A stretch of DNA of 64,000 bases from Dolichospermum flos-aquae CCAP 1403/13F (GCF_012516395.1 NZ_CP051206.1:3268501-3332500); one strand, 5' to 3'; counted from the stretch's first letter, positions 25,825-34,960 are shown. Translations and numbers: made by a program. Notes: generated from the sequence alone by a model not told the origin.

Positions 25825-26877
25825 ATGCAATTAAAATCAAGGATGAATCAACAAGAGTTTGAGCGCGTATTCTATAACCTCACAGAAAACCGCAAAAACG
25901 TATTGCAAAAAATACTTTCAGGTGACACAGATACGGACATAGCCGAAGCGATGAACATTACAGAAGCATCCGTGAGAAAGTATGTGGAAAGAATATGTTA
26001 CGAATTTGGACTGAATAATGAACCTGCTGATAGTCGTCGTTACAAACGCTCAGACTTGGTTGGATTGTTTGCTAAATATAAACCAGAGTTATTAACTGAT
26101 AGTCAATCTAAATGGACAAAAGAACTAGCAAAAACACAAGATGAAGATCATGAAGATATTACTAAATCTATCTTGTATTTACTATCAGTTCATAAACCCG
26201 TTCCAGAAGAATTAAAAAAGGTGCTAAGACGCATGAATTTCAGTGAAAAAGAAAAAAAAGAAATTGCTAAATCTCTAAATCAATTAGGACATGAAAGCTA
26301 CCTGAGTAATGATTTTATAATTGCTGCATCTTATCTAGAATTAGCAGTGGCATTAAATAAAAATCATGGTTCTGCTCACTATAATCTAGGGGCAACTTAC
26401 GAAAAGTTAGATAATTTAGATGATGCTTGTCATCATTATCAGATTGCAATTAAATATCAAAACCGCGCTGCTGATGCTGCTATTAATAATTTAGCTCGGT
26501 TGCAAATTCTCCAAGGAAATAGTGCAGATGCTGTGAAAATTATTGAACCAATTTTGTCAAAGGTGAAAGATGACACAGTTAAAGTTTCATTACACAAAAA
26601 TCTTGCTTGGGCATATTTTCAGCAAAATTCTTATGAACAAGCACACCAACATTTACTTATTTGTCTGGAATTAGAAAACAATTATGCCCCAGCTTATTGC
26701 TTATTGGCACAAGTCCAAGCAGCACAAGGAAATCGGCAAGCTTCTAGAGAATCATGGCGAAATTTTATAGAATTTTATACCCATGATCAAGAACTTAAAA
26801 AAGCCCATTGTAAATTACCAGAATTAGAAATTTGTAAGTTGGAAGCGATGAGAATTATTAATTCTCCAGACAAATAA
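25825..26877 (+). CDS. HTH (LuxR-like) plus TPR protein
   Basis: 350 residues. An N-terminal helix-turn-helix at about 10-60 (FYNLTENRKNVLQKILSGDT, then DTDIAEAMNITEASVRKYVERI) resembles the LuxR/sigma-region-4-like HTH that starts many cyanobacterial STAND and caspase-type signalling proteins. Residues about 160-320 form four to five TPR units (ELAVALNKNHGSAHYNLGAT; NLARLQILQGNSADAVKIIE; LHKNLAWAYFQQNSYEQAHQ; APAYCLLAQVQAAQGNRQAS). A later ATG at 25843 is possible. It leads the signalling cluster 25825-31072, but the next gene is divergent, so it has its own promoter. A regulator role is inference. Confidence 0.7.
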   Translation: MQLKSRMNQQEFERVFYNLTENRKNVLQKILSGDTDTDIAEAMNITEASVRKYVERICYEFGLNNEPADSRRYKRSDLVGLFAKYKPELLTDSQSKWTKELAKTQDEDHEDITKSILYLLSVHKPVPEELKKVLRRMNFSEKEKKEIAKSLNQLGHESYLSNDFIIAASYLELAVALNKNHGSAHYNLGATYEKLDNLDDACHHYQIAIKYQNRAADAAINNLARLQILQGNSADAVKIIEPILSKVKDDTVKVSLHKNLAWAYFQQNSYEQAHQHLLICLELENNYAPAYCLLAQVQAAQGNRQASRESWRNFIEFYTHDQELKKAHCKLPELEICKLEAMRIINSPDK

Positions 26878-26888
26878 TATTCGCTCAA

Positions 26889-27059
26889 TTAATTAGGAGG
26901 AACTAGAGGATCATCATCCTCATCTCCTTGATGAATCTGTGTAAACCAAATATTTTGCCCTTGCAGTGATTGTATTGATATTACCTGCAAAATATTATAC
27001 TGTCTGTTGACATTAGCAACTTCTGACAGTGAAATTACTGAATTATCTTGATAAGCCAT
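26889..27059 (-). CDS. Small hypothetical protein, acidic C-terminus
   Basis: 56 residues from ATG 27059 (MAYQDNSVISLSEVANVNRQ), preceded by AGAGG six bases upstream, which is why I prefer it to the longer frame. It ends TQIHQGDEDDDPLVPPN, an acidic patch followed by a short Pro-rich tail. There is no membrane segment. It lies between and opposite to the HTH-TPR and STAND genes. Not recognised. The good ribosome-binding site and the sense-like composition support a real gene, perhaps the target or a co-factor of the adjacent signalling proteins (inference). Confidence 0.5.
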   Translation of the reverse strand: MAYQDNSVISLSEVANVNRQYNILQVISIQSLQGQNIWFTQIHQGDEDDDPLVPPN

Positions 27060-27223
27060 AACAACCTCTTTTTTGTCCTTACACAATCGAGTATCTCAAT
27101 ATTAGATGTAACTGTAAATACAATTAACTAATCAGTATTTAGCTAATAAAGACTAATAAAACTAATAAAGTTATGGCAAATTAAGATACAATCCAGAACA
27201 GGATATCAGGAGAGAACTAGACC

Positions 27224-28543
27224 ATGGATACAAAACAGATAATTAGAGGATTAAAGGATTGGGTAAAGCGTGAAAAAGGCATAGATTTTCATTTAAATGC
27301 TTGTCAAGAAGCGATTTTAGAATATTCTTTGCAAAATATCGCCTATGCCAATATGGATAATCTCGGTTATGCTGTTGACACTATCAAAAACAATACGGGT
27401 CCTGATTTATTCAAATACCTCAGTCAAGTTACAGATAGGAAAGTTAGCAAAAAGAATTGCTTCTTAACTCTCCCACGACTTTTAGAACATCCTGGTACTG
27501 AGGAAGACACAGAAAACAATTTATTACGGATAGATTTACGGGAAGCACCAGTTCCTAAAGATTTCTATGGCCGTGTAGAAGAATTATCTAAGTTAGAAAC
27601 ATGGATAGTTAAAGAACACTGTCCTTTGGTGGGGGTTTTTGGTATGGGTGGGATTGGGAAAACACCACTATTAAGAAAGTTTGTGGATAAAGTTAAAGAT
27701 AAATTTGATTATATTATCTGGAAGAAGCTTGAATATTCCCCTTTTTTAGAAGATTTTTTAACTCATATAGAATCATATTTTCCAGCTAATAATTTAGAAA
27801 AAAATCCCCATAAAAAAAATATATCTCAGAGAATTCTTAGCCTAATTTCTTTCTTAAATCAACATCGGTGCTTACTGATTTTTGATAATTGGGAAAAACT
27901 AATGGTAACTGATGAAATATCAGAAGATCAGCAAAAAATAAACTATTCTAATTATGGCAAATTTTTAGAATCCGTTGCAACATTAGAACATCAAAGTTGC
28001 GTAGTATTTGTCAGTTTACAAACACATCAACAAATGGATATTGCGGATAAATCCAGAGTTAGAAGATTAACATTAACTGGTTTAAATAATCAAGATTCTC
28101 AATACATATTGAAGAATTTTAAATTGTCAGAAAAGGGACGAGAAAGACTTATTAAACAATATCAAGGACATCCATCAGCTTTAGAATTTGCTGCTCAACA
28201 TATTCAAAATAATTATAATGGTGAAATTGATGACTTTCTCAAAGGAACATTTTTTATTCATGATGTCATAACTGATTTATTTGATAAACATATTTCTGGT
28301 TTATCAAATATAGAACTCAATATCGTGCGAAAATTAGTTTATGAAACAGAACCAATGTCACTTCCTGAAATTTATCAATTATTTCCCTCTATTTCTCAAG
28401 CAAAAATTGGTCAAGCCATAGATAAATTATGTACAGATGGGTTAATTGCAAGGGATGATAGCCAAAGATTACCAACTTTTTGTATTGTGCATCCTTTACT
28501 TATTAAATATATTAAAAGACGTTTCCCTAAAAAAGATGACTAA
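27224..28543 (+). CDS. STAND NTPase (NB-ARC type), HTH-like N-terminus, no sensor repeats
   Basis: 439 residues. The N-terminal 90 residues (KDWVKREKGIDFHLNACQEA and VSKKNCFLTLPRLLE) match the degenerate HTH region that precedes many cyanobacterial NB-ARC proteins. The NTPase has FYGRVEELSKLETWI, a P-loop G140-MGGIGK-T147 and Walker B LLIFD221. Two departures are seen: GKTP instead of GKTT/GKTA, and VFVSLQ at 261-266 where relatives have the LLTSR sensor arginine. A winged-helix-like segment (MSLPEIYQLFPSISQAKIGQ) ends the protein. The usual C-terminal WD40 or TPR sensor is missing; the next two genes may supply it. The ATG follows AGGAGAGAA. Confidence 0.8.
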   Translation: MDTKQIIRGLKDWVKREKGIDFHLNACQEAILEYSLQNIAYANMDNLGYAVDTIKNNTGPDLFKYLSQVTDRKVSKKNCFLTLPRLLEHPGTEEDTENNLLRIDLREAPVPKDFYGRVEELSKLETWIVKEHCPLVGVFGMGGIGKTPLLRKFVDKVKDKFDYIIWKKLEYSPFLEDFLTHIESYFPANNLEKNPHKKNISQRILSLISFLNQHRCLLIFDNWEKLMVTDEISEDQQKINYSNYGKFLESVATLEHQSCVVFVSLQTHQQMDIADKSRVRRLTLTGLNNQDSQYILKNFKLSEKGRERLIKQYQGHPSALEFAAQHIQNNYNGEIDDFLKGTFFIHDVITDLFDKHISGLSNIELNIVRKLVYETEPMSLPEIYQLFPSISQAKIGQAIDKLCTDGLIARDDSQRLPTFCIVHPLLIKYIKRRFPKKDD

Positions 28544-28544
28544 A

Positions 28545-30035
28545 ATGACAAATCTTTCCAGAAAAATCCGTAAATATCCAATTTTGGCTAAATGGTTATT
28601 TTTAATAATCTTGATACTTAGTTTTTCTTTCTGGGTATATTTGATTTTTAATCCGCAATTATTGATAAATATTTTTTCTCAAAATTGGTGTAAAGATTTT
28701 GAGTTAAATGACAATTTATCTTGTGGAGAAGAAAGTCTCTTTACAAAAAATAAATTTCCATTGTTTCAACAAGGTAACTTTAAAAAAGCTGTTGATTTTT
28801 TTACTGAACAGAGACTTAATAATCAAAATAATCCAGAAATTTTAATCTACCTCAACAATGCCAAATTGATGCAACAAGGCAAAAAAAGTTACACTATTGC
28901 TATTGTTATTCCTATTAATCAGGATGCTAGAGGTATAGCAGAAGCCTTGTTAAGAGGTGCAGCACAATTTCAAGAAGATTTCAACAAAGATCCTAAAAAT
29001 CCAGGTTTAAAAATTCTGGTTGTTAACGATGAAAATAAACCTGACACAGTTGATAAATTAGCTGAACATCTGCTTTCTAAAAATGATGTAATCGCAGTCA
29101 TTGGACATTATACATCTGAAGTAACTAAAGCAGCTTTACCTGTTTATCAAAAGAACAAAGTTGTTGTTATTGCTCCTGCTACGGCTGCTAGAAAAAGTCT
29201 TTTTTCCGGTAAGAAAGTTTTACCAAACTTCTTATTTCGGACTATCCCCAGTGTGAAACTTCAGATTCCTAAATTAATTGAGCAATTGCAATTATCACAA
29301 TTAGCTATTAAAGAAAAAGTAGCTGTTTTTTACAATCCAAACAGCACTTTTAGTCAATCTGCTTTTGAAGAATTTCGTAACCAATTAGGTGCAAGTAAGA
29401 TAATTGAACAAGATATATCTATATCTAAATTTATGCCCCGTAAAATCTTAAATGAAGTTAAGCAGCAAGGGGCAAAAGCACTGATTCTCATTCCTGATGG
29501 TAAAGTTAATCATTATAGTTTTAAAAATACTTTAAACCTGATAGATGTCAATGAAGATCAACTGCCAATGGCAGGATACTCGACTCTATATGATGAGACT
29601 ATACTCTATAAACAGAATGTCAAAAAACTTTTAATAGTCGTTCCTTGGCATCCTTTATCTAGTCCTAATAAAGAGATGATTCAAAGAGCTAAACAACTTT
29701 GGGGAACTGCTAACATAGGTGTTCAAACCGGAATATCTTATGATGCTACTTTGGTTTTGACAAAAGCTCTAGAAAAAGTATCTATATCTGCTAGTTTGCC
29801 AAACCAAAGATTGGCTATACAGCAGCAATTAAACAATATAAAACAGGTAACAGGAGGAGCTTCAGGAACTATCTCTTTTGATAATGATGGAGATATGATA
29901 GAAAACACTTCTCAAATAGTTCGTGTTATCCCTACTAAATGTGCCATATCTGGGGCAATATTTGTCCCAATGAACTATGATTTGACAAAATTAGATTGTC
30001 AACAAATGATCAAGAATTCTAAAATAAATAAGTAG
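28545..30035 (+). CDS. Membrane-anchored periplasmic-binding-protein-like receptor
   Basis: About 496 residues from ATG 28545. An ATG at 28536 overlapping the STAND stop is equally possible, and the longer frame back to 28446 is a shadow. One N-terminal membrane helix (about 12-36, ILAKWLFLIILILSFSFWVY) anchors an outside LivJ/extracellular ligand-binding-receptor domain: YTIAIVIPINQDARGIAEAL, LRGAAQFQEDFN, VIAVIGHYTSEVTKAALPVY, VVVIAPATAARKSLF, SYDATLVLTKALEKV and SGTISFDNDGDM. No permease genes are nearby, so this is a sensor rather than a transport component. It is tightly linked to STAND and kinase genes (26 bases to the kinase start). Confidence 0.78.
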   Translation: MTNLSRKIRKYPILAKWLFLIILILSFSFWVYLIFNPQLLINIFSQNWCKDFELNDNLSCGEESLFTKNKFPLFQQGNFKKAVDFFTEQRLNNQNNPEILIYLNNAKLMQQGKKSYTIAIVIPINQDARGIAEALLRGAAQFQEDFNKDPKNPGLKILVVNDENKPDTVDKLAEHLLSKNDVIAVIGHYTSEVTKAALPVYQKNKVVVIAPATAARKSLFSGKKVLPNFLFRTIPSVKLQIPKLIEQLQLSQLAIKEKVAVFYNPNSTFSQSAFEEFRNQLGASKIIEQDISISKFMPRKILNEVKQQGAKALILIPDGKVNHYSFKNTLNLIDVNEDQLPMAGYSTLYDETILYKQNVKKLLIVVPWHPLSSPNKEMIQRAKQLWGTANIGVQTGISYDATLVLTKALEKVSISASLPNQRLAIQQQLNNIKQVTGGASGTISFDNDGDMIENTSQIVRVIPTKCAISGAIFVPMNYDLTKLDCQQMIKNSKINK

Positions 30036-30061
30036 TTGATTAACCCAAAAGAGAGAAAGCT

Positions 30062-31072
30062 ATGATTGAACCTGGAGATATTATCCATAATCGTTATCAT
30101 GTTCTGCAAGAATTAGGAGATGGTGGTTTTGGTAAAACTTTTGAAGTAGAAGATACGTTCATGAATGATCATAAAGTCATTAAAATTTTAACCCAATCAA
30201 GTGATAAAGTCTTGGGACTTTTTAAACAAGAGTTTAATGTATTACAACAATTAAATAATCCGGGAATTCCCCGCGTAGAAGTGGATGCTTACATTAAATT
30301 TAAATGTCCTCACACCCCGGAAGCTTTACATGGTTTAGTCATGGAGAAAATTGCTGGACAGGATTTGGGTAAATGGTTGGAACAAAATTACAAAATTCCT
30401 AATAGCCAACAAGCTATCGAATGGCTAGAACAATTGACCCTGATCCTATCTCATGTTCATAGTCAGAATTATTTACATCGGGATATTAAGCCAAATAACA
30501 TAATGTTAAAACCTGATGGTCAATTAGTATTAATTGATTTTGGTATTGTTAAAGAATTTATCCAAAAAACTCAAAAGCAAACTATTCCGGCTACAATGGT
30601 GGGATCATTAGGCTATTGTTCACCAGAGCAAGAAGCTGGCAAAGAGGTAGATTATACATCTGATTTTTTCTCCTTAGGGCGGACATTTCTGCACTTACTC
30701 ACAGGAACTTATCCTGGATACGATAACTTTCAAAGAGATAGACAAACCGGAAAGTTATTATGGCAAGATAAAGCCCCAGAAATTTCTGAAGAATTTAAAG
30801 ATTTAATTGATTATTTAATGGAGCATGATCCAAAAAATAGACCACAAAATACACAAAAAATTTTGCGGTTAATCCAAAAAATTAAAGCTGGTCAAAAACA
30901 AGTTATCCTCCCTATCCCAATTGTTTTCTTCAGCTTTGCTCTCAATTTTGTTTTTCTGACTTTACTAGCTATGGAAGTTACATTAGGTATAGGCTTGAAA
31001 GTTCTCTTCGTCGTTGTTCTATGTGTGATTGGCGGGTTTCTCTTTTTACCTTTGATTAAATATCTATTATGA
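30062..31072 (+). CDS. Membrane Ser/Thr protein kinase
   Basis: 336 residues, Hanks-type kinase with a C-terminal membrane anchor. Catalytic features are intact: Gly loop G19-DGGFG-K25, K41 in VIKIL, H139-R-D141-IKPNN, D159-FG, and APE-equivalent CSPEQEAGKEVDYTSDFFSLG. The last 55 residues contain two hydrophobic helices (IPIVFFSFALNFVFLTLLA and VLFVVVLCVIGGFLFLPLI) with no extracellular sensor, so the kinase would depend on a partner such as the upstream receptor. AGAGAGAAAG is the ribosome-binding site. Its stop overlaps the tilS start by ATGA. Confidence 0.88.
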   Translation: MIEPGDIIHNRYHVLQELGDGGFGKTFEVEDTFMNDHKVIKILTQSSDKVLGLFKQEFNVLQQLNNPGIPRVEVDAYIKFKCPHTPEALHGLVMEKIAGQDLGKWLEQNYKIPNSQQAIEWLEQLTLILSHVHSQNYLHRDIKPNNIMLKPDGQLVLIDFGIVKEFIQKTQKQTIPATMVGSLGYCSPEQEAGKEVDYTSDFFSLGRTFLHLLTGTYPGYDNFQRDRQTGKLLWQDKAPEISEEFKDLIDYLMEHDPKNRPQNTQKILRLIQKIKAGQKQVILPIPIVFFSFALNFVFLTLLAMEVTLGIGLKVLFVVVLCVIGGFLFLPLIKYLL

Positions 31073-32070
31073 CATGGACACCCCTCCACGCCCAAATACA
31101 TCGGACTATCCGCGCCCGTAATCTATTTGAGCGCAATCAAAAGCTATTAGTCGCAGTATCGGGTGGACAAGATTCCCTATGCTTAATTAAATTACTATTA
31201 GATCTACAACCCAAATGGGGATGGAATCTAGCCATAGCCCATTGTGATCATTGTTGGCGTGAAGACTCCCAAGCTAATGCTCACCACGTCGCCAATTTAG
31301 CGAAAACTTGGCACACACCTTTCTATTTAGAAACAGCTAATCAACCTGTTAACAGTGAAGCCACAGCCAGAAATTGGCGATATCAGGCTTTAACAAAAAT
31401 TGCCCAGTCTTATAACTATCAATATATTATTACCGGACATACTGCCAGCGATCGCGCAGAAACTTTACTATACAATTTAATGCGTGGTACTGGTGCTGAT
31501 GGTTTACAAGCTTTAACTTGGCAACGTCCCCTAACTGACAATATCATGTTAGTGCGTCCATTATTAGAAGTTAACCGTTCCCAAACAGAGCAATTTTGTC
31601 AAGAGTTTAATTTGCCAATTTGGGAAGATTCCACCAATCAAAATTTACAATATGCGCGAAACCGCATTCGTCAAGAATTAATCCCCTATTTAAAAGCGAA
31701 TTTCAATCCCCAAGTAGAAGCAAATTTAGCGCAAACAGCCGAACTTCTACAAGCAGAGGTAGAGTATTTGGAACAAACAGCCCATCAGTTGCGGCTAGAA
31801 GCCTCAGTACAGGGCGAGAAAGGTAATTTAAAGGTAAACCGCTGTTTATTAAAAAAAGTACCCCTAGCTTTACAACGTCGGGTCATGCGTCAGCTACTTC
31901 AAGAAATACTTCCTGATGCCCCTAATTTTGAACACATTGAAAAAATCACAGCCTTAATCACAGCCCCCAATCGTTCCCGAACAGATCCTTTTCCTGGAGA
32001 TTGGACAGCAATAGTCCAAGGTGACTGGATTTATATATACTCAAAACAGTTGGGACATGGACTTTTGTAA
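31069..32070 (+). CDS. tilS: tRNA(Ile)-lysidine synthetase
   Basis: 333 residues, N-type ATP-pyrophosphatase. It converts C34 of the CAU-anticodon tRNA-Ile to lysidine so that AUA is read as Ile, and is essential in bacteria. The PP-loop is VAVSGGQDSLCLIKL, followed by IAHCDHCWREDSQANA, ITGHTASDRAETLLYNLMRG, VRPLLEVNRSQTEQFC and IWEDSTNQNLQYARNRIR. It is short compared with the E. coli enzyme, lacking most of the C-terminal domain, which is common in cyanobacteria. The start overlaps the kinase stop (31069-31072), so its translation is coupled to the signalling cluster unless a separate promoter exists inside the kinase gene. Confidence 0.93.
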   Translation: MTWTPLHAQIHRTIRARNLFERNQKLLVAVSGGQDSLCLIKLLLDLQPKWGWNLAIAHCDHCWREDSQANAHHVANLAKTWHTPFYLETANQPVNSEATARNWRYQALTKIAQSYNYQYIITGHTASDRAETLLYNLMRGTGADGLQALTWQRPLTDNIMLVRPLLEVNRSQTEQFCQEFNLPIWEDSTNQNLQYARNRIRQELIPYLKANFNPQVEANLAQTAELLQAEVEYLEQTAHQLRLEASVQGEKGNLKVNRCLLKKVPLALQRRVMRQLLQEILPDAPNFEHIEKITALITAPNRSRTDPFPGDWTAIVQGDWIYIYSKQLGHGLL

Positions 32071-32094
32071 AATCACGAAAAACCTAGATTTGTA

Positions 32095-32117
32095 GGGGTT
32101 TAGCAATGCTAAACCCC
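32095..32117. terminator. Hairpin between convergent tilS and ugd
   Basis: GGGGTTTAGCA and TGCTAAACCCC pair around a one-base centre. It is located 25 bases after the tilS stop and 27 bases before the ugd stop on the other strand. A plausible bidirectional terminator or an interspersed hairpin repeat. Confidence 0.55.
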
Positions 32118-32143
32118 AACCTCCCCAACCTCCCCTACCTTCC

Positions 32144-33535
32144 CTACCTTCCCACGCCCACGTATTGGAATCCAGCTTTTACCATTGCTTGGGGGTTAAG
32201 GAAATTACGACCATCAATCATAACGGCGTGGTTCATTAATTTTGCCATTTTCCCATAGTCCAAAGTGCTGAACTGTTGCCACTCGGTGACAAGTACCAAA
32301 GCATCACAGCCATCTGCTAGTCTTTCCGCGTCGGTTTCTACTAACACACCAGAAAGACCATGACGCATTCCTGTTTGGGAAATAATGGGGTCATAAGCCT
32401 TGACTTTAGCTCCCAATCGGTTGAGTTGTTCAATCAAGATTAGTGCCGGTGCGTCCCGTAAATCGTCTGTATCTGGTTTGAAGGTTAAACCGAGTAGTCC
32501 CACAGTTTTACCTTTGAGGATTTTTAAAGCCTGTTGGAGTTTTTCTAGGGCGATTAGGCGTTGACGTTCGTTAACACTGACAGCGGCTTTCATGAGTTGG
32601 GCTTCATAGCCATAATCATCAGCGGTGTGAATGAGGGCAGAAACATCTTTGGGGAAACATGAACCACCCCAACCAATACCAGCTTGTAAGAACTTGCTAC
32701 CAATACGGGAATCTAAACCGATGCCTTTTGCTACTTGGGTAACATCCGCACCAACGCGATCGCATATATTAGCAACTTCATTAATAAAACTAATCTTGGT
32801 GGCTAAAAAGGCATTAGCGGCATATTTAATCATTTCTGCCGAACTTAAATCTGTTACCAAAACTGGAACAGGAGGCAAAGATTTATCAGCCGCAAATTTG
32901 CGTTCGACAATTGGCGCATATAGTTCTTTCATCATGCCAGTGGCTTGTTGACTATTGCCACCTAAGACAATCCGATCAGGGTTAAATGTATCATGAACTG
33001 CTGAACCTTCCCGGAGAAACTCTGGATTACTTACGACATCAAAATCATTAGCAATCTTCGATAATTTATCATCACTAGCTGTATCACCAGATACCAGCAA
33101 TGTTTTTTGACGTTCAGCAATCCCGTCTAAAACAATCATTCTTACCCAGTCACCAGAACCAATGGGGACAGTAGATTTGTTGACAATTACCTTATAGCCA
33201 CCTTGAAGATTTTCGCCAATGCCACGAGCCACAGCTTCTACATATCGGGTATCACTTTCACCATTGGGTAAAGGAGGAGTTCCCACGGCAATAAACAGGA
33301 TTTCTCCATGATTAACACCAGCCGCGAGATCACTAGAAAATTGAATATTGCCACTACTAATGGCAGACTGCATAATTTCCGAGAGTCCTGGCTCGAAAAT
33401 CGGCGACTGCCCAGACTTCATTAATTTTACTTTTTCTTCGTTATTATCTATGCAAATTACATCATGGCCAATATGAGCCAAACAAGCACCTGTTACTAAA
33501 CCAACATAACCAGTACCAATTACGCAAACACGCAT
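32144..33535 (-). CDS. UDP-glucose 6-dehydrogenase
   Basis: 463 residues. It oxidises UDP-glucose to UDP-glucuronate with two NAD+. Rossmann start MRVCVIGTGYVGLVTGACLA, VGTPPLPNGESD, STVPIGSGDWVR, NPEFLREGSAVHDTFNPDRI, and the catalytic Cys in GIGWGGSCFPKDVSAL. The C-terminal UDP-binding part has GLLGLTFKPDTDDLRDAPAL. With the neighbouring UDP-glucuronate decarboxylase it gives UDP-xylose, so the two form a two-step supply for polysaccharide synthesis. The genes lie on the same strand, separated by a duplicated hairpin repeat. Confidence 0.95.
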   Translation of the reverse strand: MRVCVIGTGYVGLVTGACLAHIGHDVICIDNNEEKVKLMKSGQSPIFEPGLSEIMQSAISSGNIQFSSDLAAGVNHGEILFIAVGTPPLPNGESDTRYVEAVARGIGENLQGGYKVIVNKSTVPIGSGDWVRMIVLDGIAERQKTLLVSGDTASDDKLSKIANDFDVVSNPEFLREGSAVHDTFNPDRIVLGGNSQQATGMMKELYAPIVERKFAADKSLPPVPVLVTDLSSAEMIKYAANAFLATKISFINEVANICDRVGADVTQVAKGIGLDSRIGSKFLQAGIGWGGSCFPKDVSALIHTADDYGYEAQLMKAAVSVNERQRLIALEKLQQALKILKGKTVGLLGLTFKPDTDDLRDAPALILIEQLNRLGAKVKAYDPIISQTGMRHGLSGVLVETDAERLADGCDALVLVTEWQQFSTLDYGKMAKLMNHAVMIDGRNFLNPQAMVKAGFQYVGVGR

Positions 33536-33564
33536 TTTTAAAACCCCGTTTTTTATAGTTGTCA

Positions 33565-33726
33565 GTAGGGGCGAAGCATTTGGAAGATAAATTATCGGTC
33601 ATTGCCAAAAATAGTTCTCCAAATGCTTCGCCCGTACAGTTGTCAGTTGTTAGTAGGGGCGAAGCATTTGGAAGATAAATTATCGGTCATTGCCAAAAAT
33701 AGTTCTCCAAATGCTTCGCCCGTACA
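33565..33726. repeat. Two tandem 74-bp foldback units
   Basis: Unit one is 33565-33638 and unit two 33653-33726. I see no difference between them. Each is an inverted repeat with arms GGGCGAAGCATTTGG and CCAAATGCTTCGCCC around AGATAAATTATCGGTCATTG. The 14-base linker TTGTCAGTTGTTA also recurs at the end. A recent duplication of a MITE-like hairpin between ugd and the decarboxylase gene. Confidence 0.9.
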
Positions 33727-33759
33727 GTTGTCAGTTGTTGGTTGTGAATTACTAAACCA

Positions 33760-34689
33760 CTACTTTTGAAAACGTTGACGGAAATCTTCGATCATTAATT
33801 TTAAACCGTCTTGCAGAGGAATAGTAGGTTCCCAATCTAACAAAGTTTGTGCCTTAGTAATATCGGGACGACGACGACGGGGATCATCAGCAGGTAGGGG
33901 TTCAAATTTAATTTGTGCATCTGGGTTAATCAAGTTTTGCACAGCCTGCGCCAGTTCTAAGATAGTGTACTCATCAGGATTACCCAAATTTATGGGGCCA
34001 GTATGTTCACCATTCATTAATCGCATTAGTCCATTTACCAAGTCGGAAACATAACAAAAACTCCGGGTTTGTTGACCTTCACCATAAACAGTTAAAGGCA
34101 CACCTCGTAATGCTTGCGCGACAAAATTGCTGACTACGCGACCATCATTTTCCAGCATTCTCGGTCCATAAGTATTGAATATTCTGGCGACGCGAATCTC
34201 GACTTTATTTTCTCTGTAATAATCAAATGCTAAGGTTTCCGCCATTCTCTTACCTTCGTCATAACATGAGCGAATGCCAATGGGATTGACGCTGCCTCGA
34301 TAATCTTCAGTTTGGGGATGAACTTCTGGATCTCCGTAGACTTCACTGGTGGAAGCTAATAAAAATCTAGCTTTAACTCGTTTAGCTAACCCCAACATAT
34401 TGAGTGTGCCAATAACGTTAGTTTTAACTGTTTTAATTGGGTTATACTGATAATGCACTGGAGAAGCCGGACAAGCCAGATGATAAACTTGATCCACTTC
34501 TAACCGAATTGGTTCGGTGATATCGTGACGGATCAGTTCAAAATTATGATGATCTAACCATTTGAGGAGATTGTGTTTCTTTCCTGTATAGAAATTATCC
34601 AGGCAGATGACTTCATGACCATCATTCATGAGTCGGTCAATTAGATGAGAACCAATAAAACCAGCACCGCCCGTCACTAAAATTCTCAT
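33760..34689 (-). CDS. UDP-glucuronate decarboxylase (SDR, extended)
   Basis: 309 residues from ATG 34689 ([20 protein letters not shown]), with AAAAGGGAAAAT just before it. The 14-residue upstream extension ([14 protein letters not shown]) is less likely. Extended short-chain dehydrogenase with GxxGxxG, catalytic Ser-Thr ([15 protein letters not shown]) and YxxxK in SCYDEGKR. It closely follows the UXS pattern ([36 protein letters not shown]). It converts UDP-glucuronate to UDP-xylose and acts after the dehydrogenase encoded next to it. Confidence 0.92.
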   Translation of the reverse strand: MRILVTGGAGFIGSHLIDRLMNDGHEVICLDNFYTGKKHNLLKWLDHHNFELIRHDITEPIRLEVDQVYHLACPASPVHYQYNPIKTVKTNVIGTLNMLGLAKRVKARFLLASTSEVYGDPEVHPQTEDYRGSVNPIGIRSCYDEGKRMAETLAFDYYRENKVEIRVARIFNTYGPRMLENDGRVVSNFVAQALRGVPLTVYGEGQQTRSFCYVSDLVNGLMRLMNGEHTGPINLGNPDEYTILELAQAVQNLINPDAQIKFEPLPADDPRRRRPDITKAQTLLDWEPTIPLQDGLKLMIEDFRQRFQK

Positions 34690-34928
34690 ATTTTCCCTTT
34701 TGCTAACATCTACTTTCCGTATCTGTGTCATGCTTTTTTATATTATCCACATTGATAACAAAAAAAACACATCCTTATTCAATAATTTTCTGTATAACTC
34801 CTAAGTTTTATAAGCTATTGTCTGCTAGATATTCTCTAATGAATTGGTTAATTGTGGGGATGTTTTATCAAATCTTTAAAAAAAATATCCTGTTTTTTAC
34901 GTAAAATCCATATTTGTTCAGCTGATCA

Positions 34929-34951
34929 TTACACCCTCTAAGGGAGTGTAA
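34929..34951. terminator. Small hairpin in the gap between uxs-like gene and FGE gene
   Basis: TTACACCCTC and GGGAGTGTAA pair around TAA with two mismatches. The surrounding 330-base gap (34690-35020) holds only this and a MITE fragment. Confidence 0.35.
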
Positions 34952-34960
34952 GCAGGAAAT

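Noticed and set aside
28446-28544. Receptor gene starting at 28446
   Set aside because: It would overlap the STAND gene by about 100 bases and add 33 residues without support. 28545 or 28536 fits the membrane anchor better.
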